Position numbers and translations under genes: made by a program
Assembly: GCA_964517675.1 (NCBI GenBank)
Contig: CAZFEL010000001.1
Span: 186,001 to 250,000 of the forward strand
Source of the DNA: Asbonarchaeum sp964517675
GTDB lineage: Archaea; Nanohalarchaeota; Nanosalinia; Nanosalinales; Nanoanaerosalinaceae
Length of the DNA stretch: 64,000 nucleotides
Direction of reading: 5' to 3'
Shown here: positions 7,946-15,992 of the stretch, one piece after another
Numbering within the stretch: the first letter of the stretch is position 1
Layout: the number at the start of each line of letters is the position of its first letter
Notes under the pieces: generated by a model
Database searches by the model: none
What the model saw: the letters and a program-made list of their open reading frames with translations, nothing else
What the model was told of the DNA's origin: nothing

Positions 7946-9966
7946 TCCCAGTCGTCCTTGGTGGGGCAGTCGGGATCGATACACATGTAGTACGGTTTCT
8001 TGCCCTTCCGGATGACCTTGATCCGGGGTTTGTCGCACTCGTCGCAGGTGTTCTTGAGCCCCTCGATCTTGCCGTTCCGCGGGAGCGGATAGCTGTTCTC
8101 GCAGTCCGGGTACTTCGAGCAGCCGACGAACCTGCCGTTGTTGGTTGTGATGATCCGCAGGGTGCCGTCCCCGCATTCCTGACAGTCTCCGAGCTGGCGG
8201 TCCTGTTCCCGTTTCTTGTCGACGGCCTCGACCAGCCGCTGCCCGATGTCGTCTTCGTTGTCCTTGAACGTCTCGAGGATCTCCTCGAGGGTCCCGTGTG
8301 CCTTCGCGAGGACCTCATCACGTGAGCTTTCCCCGTCACGGATGGCGTCCATCTGTTTCTCGAAGGCACGGGTCAGTTCTGGGGACAGGATCTCGGGACA
8401 GTGTTCCTCCAGGGATTCGACGACGGCCATGCCGATGTTGGTGGCCTCGATGGACTTGTTGTCGATGTAGTCCCGGTCGTACAGGTTCTCGACGATGTTG
8501 GCCCGCGTTGCCTTGGTGCCAAGCCCCTTTTTCTCGAGCTCGGAGACGAGTGAGCTCTGTGTGTATCGTTTCGGTGGCTTGGTCTGTTTCTCCTGTTTGT
8601 CCATCCCCTCGACCTCGACCTCTTTGCCCTGCTTGAGATCGGGCAGGGTGATGTTCTCGGGGTCCATGTAGGGCTCGTACAGATCGTACCAGTTCCGCTC
8701 GAGGGTCCGCTTGCCCTTGGCCTCGAACAGTTTCTCGGCTGCCTCGAGCTGGATGGTGAGGCTCTCTCGCTTTGCTGGATCGCCGAAGGTGGCGAAGAAC
8801 CGCTTGACGATGAGATCGTAGATCTTCCGCTCCTGCTTGGACAGGTTGCCGGGGGAGTTCCCGGTCGGGTGGATCGCAGGGTGGGCTTCGTCTTTCTTCT
8901 TGCCCTGGCGGGGATAGATCTTGTTCTTATCGAGGACGGTCTGGGCCTTGTCCTCGTATTTGTCCTGTTTCCTCAGCTGGGAGAGGATACCCTTGTACCC
9001 GATCTTTGCGGGCAGTTTCTGGGAGCTGGTCCGCGGGTACGAGATCAGGGAGGATTCATAGAGGTTCTGGGCGAGCTGCTGGGTCTTCTTGGGCGCGATA
9101 TTGAACTTGCTGTATGCCTCGTTCTGGAGATCGGTGAGATTGAACGGATGGGGCGGGTTGTGGTTGTACTGGCGCCGATCGACGTCGACGACCTCTGCTA
9201 CTTCGCCCTTGCAGGCCTCGACGACATTGTCGGCCTTGTTCTCCTCCCAGAACTTCTCCTCGACGTGCTGGGCCTCGAGCCCGCCGGCGTGCATGTAGAC
9301 CTCCCAGTAGTCCTCGGGTTCGAACGCCTGGATCTCTCGCTCCCGGTCGGCGATGATCTTCAAGGCGGGACCCTGGACGCGTCCGGTCGAAAGGCTCTTG
9401 TACCTGTCCTGGGACTTGACGGCGATCATCAGGGCCCGTGAAAGGTTGATGCCGTAGTACCAGTCCATGACGTGCCGTGTCAGGCCGGCCTCGGTCTGCT
9501 CGCGGTCGAAGTCATTGAGATCGTCAAAGGCCTCCTGGAGGTCGCTGTGGGTCAGGGTGGAGAATTTCATCCGCCTGATCCGGTCCTCATCACCGCCACA
9601 TGCCATCTTGATGGCGGTGTACCCGATGACCGAGCCCTCGATGTCGAAGTCACAGCCATTGATGTAGTCATCGGCCTCTTCGGCCATCTTCTTCATGTTG
9701 TTGACGTATTTCTTGATGTAGCTGGCAGAATCATCGGACTCGAATGATGGAACCCACTCGATATCGAAGACGGGATATGTCCACTCGCCTTCTTTCTGCT
9801 CGATCGTGAACATATGCCCGACGGCCGGGGCGATGATGATCTCGCCGCGGTCGGTCTCGAGCCGGTAGTTCGTGACCCCGTAGTTCTCCTCGACGGAATA
9901 ATCGCCCAGTGCCTGGGCCATCTTGGAGGCGACGTTGGGCTTCTCTGCGACGAGGAGGGTGGTCAT
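7942..9966 (-). CDS. topA: DNA topoisomerase I (type IA)
   Basis: A 674-residue type IA topoisomerase that relaxes negative supercoils by cutting one strand. The TOPRIM domain at the N-terminus has LLVAEKP and acidic residues Asp106, Asp108 and Glu110. The nucleophile is Tyr310 in LISYPRTSS. Two C-terminal zinc ribbons follow (CQECG...CSKYPDC and CDECD...CIDPDC), giving eight Cys. Length and layout match archaeal topoisomerase I rather than topoisomerase III. The TATA box at 9990-9997 (minus strand) is 28 bases before ATG, so the message is probably leaderless. Confidence 0.93.
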   Translation of the reverse strand: MTTLLVAEKPNVASKMAQALGDYSVEENYGVTNYRLETDRGEIIIAPAVGHMFTIEQKEGEWTYPVFDIEWVPSFESDDSASYIKKYVNNMKKMAEEADDYINGCDFDIEGSVIGYTAIKMACGGDEDRIRRMKFSTLTHSDLQEAFDDLNDFDREQTEAGLTRHVMDWYYGINLSRALMIAVKSQDRYKSLSTGRVQGPALKIIADREREIQAFEPEDYWEVYMHAGGLEAQHVEEKFWEENKADNVVEACKGEVAEVVDVDRRQYNHNPPHPFNLTDLQNEAYSKFNIAPKKTQQLAQNLYESSLISYPRTSSQKLPAKIGYKGILSQLRKQDKYEDKAQTVLDKNKIYPRQGKKKDEAHPAIHPTGNSPGNLSKQERKIYDLIVKRFFATFGDPAKRESLTIQLEAAEKLFEAKGKRTLERNWYDLYEPYMDPENITLPDLKQGKEVEVEGMDKQEKQTKPPKRYTQSSLVSELEKKGLGTKATRANIVENLYDRDYIDNKSIEATNIGMAVVESLEEHCPEILSPELTRAFEKQMDAIRDGESSRDEVLAKAHGTLEEILETFKDNEDDIGQRLVEAVDKKREQDRQLGDCQECGDGTLRIITTNNGRFVGCSKYPDCENSYPLPRNGKIEGLKNTCDECDKPRIKVIRKGKKPYYMCIDPDCPTKDDWD

Positions 9967-10056
9967 GCCTGTGTCTACCGGGAGCGATACTTATAAACGG
10001 TGCCGGGGCTCGTCTTGCCCCGGCCTGCTGGAACCCGGCGATCGGACGAGGATCTG

Positions 10057-11367
10057 TCAGTCTTCCCGTTCCTCGTCGTCTTCGTCGGTCGTTTCGTCGT
10101 CCTCCAGGTCGATGTACTCCTGTCCGCCCATGTACTCCTGGAGGGGCTCGGGGATCGTGATCCTGCCGTCCTCGAGGTTGTTCTCGACGATGGCGGTCAT
10201 AACCCGCTGGGTGGCCAGGGCGGTGGCGTTGAGGGTGTGGAGGGTCTCGTTGTCCTCCGGCTGGCGCATCCGTGCCCCGATCTTGCGGGCCTGGTAGCTC
10301 GTACAGTTGGAGCAGGACACGACCTCGCCGTACTCGTCCAGGGGCGGCCGCCAGACCTCGATGTCGTACTTCTTGGCCGCGGTATCGCCCAAGTCGCCGG
10401 TGCAGACGTTGACGACGCGGTACGGGAGACCGAGTTCCTGCATAAGGGTCTCCGCATTGTCGAGCAGCTCCTCGTGGAGGTCCCAGCTGTTCTCCGGCTT
10501 CGCGAAGATGAACTGCTCGACTTTCTCGAACTGGTGGAGCCGCCAGATGCCGCGGGTCTGTTTACCGTGCTTGCCGGCCTCGCGACGGAAGTTCGTGGAG
10601 AAGCCGGCGTATTTCTTCGGTACGTCATCGGGCTGGAGGATCTCATCGAAGTGATAGGCCGCCAGTGTCTGCTCGGAGGTCGCGATCAGGTACCTGTCCT
10701 CTCGCTCGAGCTTGTACAGCTGCTCGTGGAAGTCCTCGAGCTCGGCGGCAGCCTCCATCGGTGCCTTGTTGAGCATGTATGGGGTCTGCATCGGGGTGTA
10801 GCCCTGCTCATCGAGGAACTCCATGGCGAACCTGATCAGGGCCTGGTTGAGGTAGAAGAGATCGTCCTTGAGGTAGTATGCCCGCTCGCCGGCGATCTCG
10901 GTCGCTTTCTCGTTGTCGACGAGACCGTGTTCGGTCAGGAGGTCGGCAGCTAGTTTGCCACCATGTGTCATACCACCTTCCGGTTCCCACGTCTTGATCT
11001 CGACGTTGTCGTCCTCGTCCTCGCCCTTGGGGACGGAGTCGTCCATGATGTTGCCGATCTTGTACCGGAGCTCGTCGCGCTTTTCTTTCAGTTCTTTCTC
11101 CTTCTCTTCGAGCTCTTCGATCTTGGTGTTGACCTCTTGCATGCGCTTGATCTTGTCCTCGGCGTCTTTGCCCTGTTTCTTGAGCTCGGCGATCCTCTCG
11201 GAGGTCTCGTTGCGCTCCTGCCGTAGCTCGTCCGCGCGCTGGAGTACCTCCCGCCACTCCTTGTCGAGCTTGATGACTTTATCGACGCGCTCTGGATCTT
11301 TGTCTCGTCGTTTCTCGGATGCCTTGATCTTTTCTGGTTCTGTGCGGAATAGCTCTATGTCAAGCAT
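10057..11367 (-). CDS. serS: seryl-tRNA synthetase
   Basis: A 436-residue class II synthetase of the common (bacterial/haloarchaeal) type. An N-terminal long antiparallel coiled coil (about residues 30-110, Lys/Glu-rich) binds the tRNA-Ser long arm. The catalytic core has TPYMLNKAPME, TSEQTLAAYH, FRREAGKHGKQTRGIWRLHQF (motif 2) and a motif 3 region near the acidic C-terminus. ATG 11367 begins MLDIELFRTEPE, the standard SerRS N-terminus. The nearest good TATA box (11519-11527) is about 150 bases upstream, leaving a leader of about 130 bases, which is unusual in this window. Confidence 0.93.
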   Translation of the reverse strand: MLDIELFRTEPEKIKASEKRRDKDPERVDKVIKLDKEWREVLQRADELRQERNETSERIAELKKQGKDAEDKIKRMQEVNTKIEELEEKEKELKEKRDELRYKIGNIMDDSVPKGEDEDDNVEIKTWEPEGGMTHGGKLAADLLTEHGLVDNEKATEIAGERAYYLKDDLFYLNQALIRFAMEFLDEQGYTPMQTPYMLNKAPMEAAAELEDFHEQLYKLEREDRYLIATSEQTLAAYHFDEILQPDDVPKKYAGFSTNFRREAGKHGKQTRGIWRLHQFEKVEQFIFAKPENSWDLHEELLDNAETLMQELGLPYRVVNVCTGDLGDTAAKKYDIEVWRPPLDEYGEVVSCSNCTSYQARKIGARMRQPEDNETLHTLNATALATQRVMTAIVENNLEDGRITIPEPLQEYMGGQEYIDLEDDETTDEDDEERED

Positions 11368-11542
11368 TGTGATCACGTGTGTCTGGTTGGTCCGTCTCGT
11401 GAGAATGTTCGAGAACGTCCTGACAGGGGGTATAGCTGGGACTGGTGGAGAGAAGACCGTCACCTACCGGCCTGATTGGCGACAAAACCCTGTCATGGTG
11501 GGACTGTTGCGGCCGGGATTTTAAATAGTTTCCCCGTCTTGA

Positions 11543-11743
11543 TTACCGGAAGTAATCGAGGACGATCAGGCCCAGTCCGAGGAGGAAGGTAAGCGTCGCC
11601 GGCATCATCGTGCCGACATCCCCGACCGCCAGCATCCCGACGAGGCCGGCACCAGCGAGACCCGATCCTGCCGCACTGAAGACCCCGAGCTCGTCATCGA
11701 AGTGGAGGAAGACCTCCTCGAGTTTCCGTTTCCATTCTTTCAT
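11543..11743 (-). CDS. small membrane protein, 66 aa
   Basis: The N-terminal 20 residues are charged (MKEWKRKLEEVFLHFDDE). Two Gly/Ala/Leu-rich hydrophobic segments follow, about residues 23-42 and 47-64, with a short turn between them. The family is not recognised. A TATA-like box near 11770 lies about 27 bases before ATG 11743, which supports expression. It sits between the serS leader and an aminotransferase gene, all on the minus strand. Confidence 0.65.
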   Translation of the reverse strand: MKEWKRKLEEVFLHFDDELGVFSAAGSGLAGAGLVGMLAVGDVGTMMPATLTFLLGLGLIVLDYFR

Positions 11744-11781
11744 GTCCGGGGATGGGTGCTGGCTGTTGAAATAGGTTCCGT

Positions 11782-12906
11782 CTAGCCCTCGAGGAAAGCG
11801 CCGAGACGGTCCATGCCCTCCCTGATCCGTTCCTGCCCGACCGCACCGAAGCAGATCCGGACGTTGGTCGAGCTATCGGTCCCGCTGGGACTTCCGGGGA
11901 CGACAGAGACCTTTGCCTCGTCCATAAGCCGCTGTGCGAACTCCCAGGACTCCTGTCTGACGTCGGGGAAGATATAGATCGCGCCCTCGGGCTCGATGTA
12001 GTCCAGTCCGAGCCTGTCGAGCTCGTCCTCGATCATGGCTTTCCGGGACCGGTATTCCTGGCGCATCTCCTCGATGTAGTCCGTACCGTCCTGGAGGGCC
12101 CCGAGGGCGGCGTGCTGGGCGAGGAAGTTGGGGCAGGCCGTCGTCGAGCGGTTGAGCTTGCCCATGTCATGGAGCAGGTCGGTGTCGGTCGTCGCGACCC
12201 AGCCGAGACGCCAGCCGGTCATCGCGAAGTTCTTCGACATGCTGTTGACGACGAGGGACCGCTCCGGTGCGATCTCGGCGACCGAGACGTGGTCGGTCTC
12301 GTAGGTCAGGCGGTCGTAGACCTCGTCTCCGATGATGCGGAGGTCGTGTCGCTGTGCTATCTCGGCCAGCTGTTCGATCTCGTCCCGCGTGTAGACCCGC
12401 CCTGTCGGGTTCTCGGGGCTGTTGATGACGATGGCCTTCGTGGCGTCGTTGATGGTGTCCTCAATGGCCGCGACGTCGATGTCCCCGTTGGAGAAGTACG
12501 GGACCTGCCGGAGGCTGGCGGTCGAGCAGTTGGCCAGCATCGGGTAGACGGACCAGCAGGGGTCGTTGAAGATGATCTCGTCGCCGGGCTCACAGAGGGT
12601 CGAAAAGATACAGTACAGCGCCCCGATCCCGCCGGTGGTGGCCATGATGTTCTCGCGGCCGTAGTCGGCCTTGTGGGACTCGAAGGCCGCGATCTCCTCC
12701 CGGAGCTCATCGAGCCCCCACAGCTGGGTGTAGGTTATGCTTTCGTCCTCGAGTGCCTGTTTCGCCTCGTCCTTCGCTGCTCTGGGCGAGTCGAAGTCGG
12801 GCTGGCCGATGTCCAGCCGGACGACATCCTCGAGCTTCGCTGCTTTCTCGGATATCTCCCTGACGGAGTAATCTGTCTCCCTGACGCTCTGTCTGATCGG
12901 GCGCAT
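11782..12906 (-). CDS. PLP-dependent class I/II aminotransferase (AspC family)
   Basis: A 374-residue fold-type I aminotransferase. The cofactor lysine is in NSMSKNFAMTGWRLGW. Asn and Asp/Tyr of the PLP pocket are in NSPENPTGRVYT and GDEVYDRLTYE, and the substrate-carboxylate Arg is in NVRICFG near the end. The family transfers amino groups between aspartate, aromatic or other amino acids and 2-oxoglutarate; substrate cannot be told from sequence. An A/T-rich box at 12931-12940 is about 30 bases before ATG, and the promoter region is shared back to back with priS. Confidence 0.88.
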   Translation of the reverse strand: MRPIRQSVRETDYSVREISEKAAKLEDVVRLDIGQPDFDSPRAAKDEAKQALEDESITYTQLWGLDELREEIAAFESHKADYGRENIMATTGGIGALYCIFSTLCEPGDEIIFNDPCWSVYPMLANCSTASLRQVPYFSNGDIDVAAIEDTINDATKAIVINSPENPTGRVYTRDEIEQLAEIAQRHDLRIIGDEVYDRLTYETDHVSVAEIAPERSLVVNSMSKNFAMTGWRLGWVATTDTDLLHDMGKLNRSTTACPNFLAQHAALGALQDGTDYIEEMRQEYRSRKAMIEDELDRLGLDYIEPEGAIYIFPDVRQESWEFAQRLMDEAKVSVVPGSPSGTDSSTNVRICFGAVGQERIREGMDRLGAFLEG

Positions 12907-12988
12907 ACCGGTACAGTGTTGCGGCCGCGGCTACAAAAACATCGGGTGGGCCGAAAACGATTTTATCCATCGCCGCCAATGCCTGTGC

Positions 12989-13777
12989 ATGAAGTTCTCG
13001 TTCCCGGACGGACTGAAGCCGCCCCCGGTGGAAAAGCGTGAGCAGTTCTACCGCGAGGAGTTCGACAGCCAGTCCGCCAAGGACCTGTACTTCCGATGGA
13101 AGAAGCCGGTCTTCGCGTTCGACATCGGGACCGAGACGACGCTGTACAAGCGCCGGTTCAAGAAGTACAAGGGCAAGCTGGTCTTCATCAGGGAGTACGA
13201 TGATCTGGAGGATCTCCAGAAGAAGTTCGAGACCTATGCGCCGGAGGACCTGTACTATGACACGCGGGTCTACGAGAGCGATCCGCGGCAGTCCAACACC
13301 GTCTGGGAGAAACCGTCCGGCCGCCAGCTGGTGGTTGACCTGGATCCGGAGCTGGTGGAGTGCAAGCGATGCAGGACGCGTCGCCGCCATATGGACGACG
13401 ATACTGTGGCCTCCCATACCTTCTGTGAGGACTGTTTTGCCGATCTGGCGGAGGATACGGCAAAACTGACAGTGCTGCTGGACCGGAACTTCGACTCTGT
13501 TCGGACCTACTTCTCGGGCCGCGGGTTCCATGTCCACGTCCGGGACCGGGAGGGGTTCATGATGGGCGATATGAAGCGGGAGGAACTGGCAGCGAAACTC
13601 GCCAAGCGGTTCCCGGTCGATAAGAAGATCACGGCTGGAGAGAAAAACGTGATGCGGCTGCCGGGCTCCTTGCACGGCCTGACCGGCAGGAAGGTCGTCC
13701 GGGTCGATTTCGAGGACCTCCAGGATCCTGACTACATACTCCATGAGAAAAGCGTCCCCGAGGTGATCGAGGAGTGA
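12989..13777 (+). CDS. priS: DNA primase small (catalytic) subunit, compact form
   Basis: Archaeal/eukaryotic primase catalytic subunit. Metal-binding Asp117 and Asp119 are in VVDLDPE, SGRGFHVHV is at 176-184, and RLPGSLHGLTG starts near 223. Asp211 falls where the third catalytic Asp sits in a gapless comparison with the eukaryotic LD-x2-V motif. A zinc site is formed by Cys125, Cys128 and the HTFCEDC segment. At 262 residues it is much shorter than the roughly 330-390 of most euryarchaeal PriS. A leaderless start is supported by GATTTTATC (12959-12967). It overlaps rtcA by four bases. Confidence 0.93.
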   Translation: MKFSFPDGLKPPPVEKREQFYREEFDSQSAKDLYFRWKKPVFAFDIGTETTLYKRRFKKYKGKLVFIREYDDLEDLQKKFETYAPEDLYYDTRVYESDPRQSNTVWEKPSGRQLVVDLDPELVECKRCRTRRRHMDDDTVASHTFCEDCFADLAEDTAKLTVLLDRNFDSVRTYFSGRGFHVHVRDREGFMMGDMKREELAAKLAKRFPVDKKITAGEKNVMRLPGSLHGLTGRKVVRVDFEDLQDPDYILHEKSVPEVIEE

Positions 13778-14790
13778 TCGAGCTCGATGGCAGCGATGCC
13801 GGCGGCCAGCTCGTCCGGAATGCAGTTGCCTTATCTGTCATACGCGATATACCGTTCAGGCTGGAAAACGTCCGCGGTGGACGTTCCTCGCCCGGGCTGA
13901 AACCCCAGCACGTGGCCGCCATTGAGGTCGTGAAGGAGCTGGCGGATGCGGACGTCGAGGGTCTTGAGGAGGGTTCGGAGACGATCGAGTTCCATCCACG
14001 CGGCCTCGACCCACAGGACGTCAGCGTTGATATCGGGACGGCTGGGAGCATCTCGTTGCTGTTCCAGTCCGTGATGCCGCTGTGCTATCTCGCGGACGAG
14101 TCGTTCTCCGTGACCGTCGAGGGCGGGACGGACGTGAAGTGGTCACCACCGACGCTGTACCTCGAGAAGGTCGCTGTACCGGTCCTGCAACGGTTTGGGG
14201 TGGATATCGAGGTCGCGACCGGCCGGCATGGCTTTTACCCGGACGGTGGTGGACGCGCGCGTCTGGATGTTGCACCGTCGGAGCCGGGGGAGACGTTCCT
14301 CGAGCAGCCGGGTGAACTGCGGGAGATAACAGGTGTATCCGTTGCATCCCAGCATCTTCGCGATTCGAACGTCGCTGAGCGACAGCGATCGGAGGCACGA
14401 CGCATCCTGGCGAACGAGTATCCTGAGATCGATCTCGACATCGAGTACAGGTACGTCCAGAGTCGCTCACCGGGCTCCTCGATCGTGCTGGCCGGCTCGT
14501 TCCCCGACGGCCGTGTCGGTGGGGATGCACTGGGCGAGAAGGGCAAGCGGTCCGAGCAGGTCGCCAAGGAGGCGGCCGAGGACCTGCTGGAGGACATTGG
14601 TACGGGTGCGGCCCTCGACCGGTACATGGCAGACCAGGTCGTCCCGTTCCTCGCCCAGACCGGTGGGGCGGTCTTTGTGCCGTCGGTGACCGATCACCTG
14701 GACGCGGCGATCGATGTGACCGAGCGGTTCCTTGATGTCTCCTTCGAGACCCGCGACCGTGATGACGTCGTTGAGCTGCGCTGTTCGTGA
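13774..14790 (+). CDS. rtcA: RNA 3'-terminal phosphate cyclase
   Basis: A 338-residue protein, the same length as E. coli RtcA. It shows the family start (DGSDAGGQLVRNAVALS), RGGRSSPGLKPQHVAA, and FYPDGGGRARLDV. The nucleophilic His that is adenylated is His308 in VTDHL, matching His309 of the E. coli enzyme. It converts RNA 3'-phosphate to 2',3'-cyclic phosphate with ATP. The start is GTG 13774 inside GTGA at the end of priS, so the two genes are translationally coupled. Its stop abuts that of hsp20 on the other strand with no spacer (TGA|TCA). Confidence 0.93.
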   Translation: MIELDGSDAGGQLVRNAVALSVIRDIPFRLENVRGGRSSPGLKPQHVAAIEVVKELADADVEGLEEGSETIEFHPRGLDPQDVSVDIGTAGSISLLFQSVMPLCYLADESFSVTVEGGTDVKWSPPTLYLEKVAVPVLQRFGVDIEVATGRHGFYPDGGGRARLDVAPSEPGETFLEQPGELREITGVSVASQHLRDSNVAERQRSEARRILANEYPEIDLDIEYRYVQSRSPGSSIVLAGSFPDGRVGGDALGEKGKRSEQVAKEAAEDLLEDIGTGAALDRYMADQVVPFLAQTGGAVFVPSVTDHLDAAIDVTERFLDVSFETRDRDDVVELRCS

Positions 14791-15201
14791 TCACTCGATC
14801 TCGATGTCCGTGCCGCCGTCTGGCTCGTCCCTGTCGATCTCGACCGTGAGGACGCCGTCCTCGTAGGATGCTGATGCCGACGTCTCATCGACGGCGACAG
14901 GGAGCCTGAAACGCCGCGAGTACCGCTTCCGGCTCCGTTCCTTCCTGACGTAGTCTTTGCCCTCCTCGTGGACCTCATGGTCGGTCGCTGCGCCGAGGTG
15001 GACGGTGTTGTCCCGGAGCGTGAGGCTGATGTTGTCCTTGCTGACCCCGGGCATGTCGGCCCGGACGATGACCGTCTGGTCGGTTTGCCGGATGTCGACG
15101 GGGAGGTCGGTGCCGGCAGGACCGAGACCCTCATCGACGACCTCCTGGACCATCTTGTTCATGCGGTCGAACATCTCCCTGAAGGGGTCTGGTCGTGGCA
15201 T
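14791..15201 (-). CDS. hsp20: Hsp20/alpha-crystallin small heat-shock protein
   Basis: A 136-residue small heat-shock protein. The alpha-crystallin domain spans about residues 38-130 with ADMPGVSKDNISLTLRDNTV, the Arg-rich strand RKRYSRRFRLP, and SYEDGVLTVEI near the end. It holds unfolded proteins in large oligomers. Start ATG 15201 follows AGGTGAT five bases back; an upstream frame (MCTYTKPGDT) would read through the operator-like palindrome at 15214-15233. That palindrome lies between the probable TATA and the ribosome site, so a heat-shock repressor is the likely control. Confidence 0.92.
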   Translation of the reverse strand: MPRPDPFREMFDRMNKMVQEVVDEGLGPAGTDLPVDIRQTDQTVIVRADMPGVSKDNISLTLRDNTVHLGAATDHEVHEEGKDYVRKERSRKRYSRRFRLPVAVDETSASASYEDGVLTVEIDRDEPDGGTDIEIE

Positions 15202-15213
15202 GGTATCACCTGG

Positions 15214-15233
15214 TTTTGTGTATGTACACAAAA
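15214..15233. promoter_or_regulatory. perfect 20-bp palindrome in the hsp20 promoter, candidate repressor operator
   Basis: Arms TTTTGTGTA and TACACAAAA are exact inverted complements separated by TG. The site lies 13 bases upstream of the hsp20 ATG, just downstream of the probable minus-strand TATA (around 15235-15243), where a bound dimer would block polymerase. Known archaeal heat-shock repressors (Phr, HSR1) act at such positions but have other recognition sequences. Confidence 0.6.
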
Positions 15234-15290
15234 TGATTTGAATCCAACGGCTGCTTCAATCTTAAAAGCGCTGACGACCATCCATACATC

Positions 15291-15992
15291 ATGCCAGAGC
15301 AGGCTTCTATCGCATCGATCCACCAGATGACCCCGACAGTCAAACAGTTCGAACTCGAACTCAACGAGGGAACGTGGGACTTCCGTCCCGGCCAGCACAC
15401 GGTGATCCACTTCGAGGAAGACGGCGAGGAGGTCGCACGGCCATACACGCCGACCTCCCTCCCGGGGACCGACCGGTTCGTGCTGGCGATCAAGGAGTAC
15501 GAGGGCGGTACCGCCTCGGTCTACATGCACGAGCGCGACCCTGAAGATGTCATCAAGGTGGACGAGCCCAGCGGCGATCTGTATATCCGCAACTATGATG
15601 AGGATGTTGTCTTCGTCTCGACCGGCACGGGGATCACGCCGATGATCGCGATGCTGAAGGACTACCTCCGCCGGGGCGAGGGCCAGGTGTATTTCTTCTT
15701 CGGCGAGAAGACCCAGGACCACCTGATGTACAGGGAGACCCTGGACCAGCTCGAGGCGGAGAACGACGCTCTCACCGTCGTTTACGCACTCTCGGATGAG
15801 GAATGGAGTGGCCGCGAGGGCTTCATCCAGGAACACCTCCCGGATGTGCTTGGCTCACTCGATGACTATGATTTCTACGTCTGCGGGGTCCCCCAGATGG
15901 TCGTGGATACCAAGGAACTCCTCGCTGAGCACGATGTCCCGGATGAACAGGTCTTCAGTGAAGGATGGGAGGAAGACGCTGCAGAAGACTAG
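15291..15992 (+). CDS. ferredoxin-NADP reductase family oxidoreductase (FAD/NAD-binding)
   Basis: A 233-residue, two-domain FNR-fold enzyme. The FAD-binding barrel has FRPGQHTVIHF and RPYTPTSLP (the RxYT flavin motif). The nucleotide domain has VSTGTGITPMIAMLKD, FFFGEKTQDHLMY and a terminal YVCGVPQMV. No iron-sulfur or globin domain is attached, so its electron partner must be a separate protein. The TATA-like CTTAAAAG (15261-15268) lies 26 bases before ATG (leaderless). It diverges from hsp20, and its stop interlocks with that of ubiB. Confidence 0.87.
   Translation: MPEQASIASIHQMTPTVKQFELELNEGTWDFRPGQHTVIHFEEDGEEVARPYTPTSLPGTDRFVLAIKEYEGGTASVYMHERDPEDVIKVDEPSGDLYIRNYDEDVVFVSTGTGITPMIAMLKDYLRRGEGQVYFFFGEKTQDHLMYRETLDQLEAENDALTVVYALSDEEWSGREGFIQEHLPDVLGSLDDYDFYVCGVPQMVVDTKELLAEHDVPDEQVFSEGWEEDAAED

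Noticed and set aside
13612..13660. Possible loss of the third catalytic Asp in PriS, because the VTxD-like site reads ITAG
   Set aside because: A gapless comparison with the eukaryotic subunit puts the catalytic Asp at Asp211, four residues before ITAG, and it is present.
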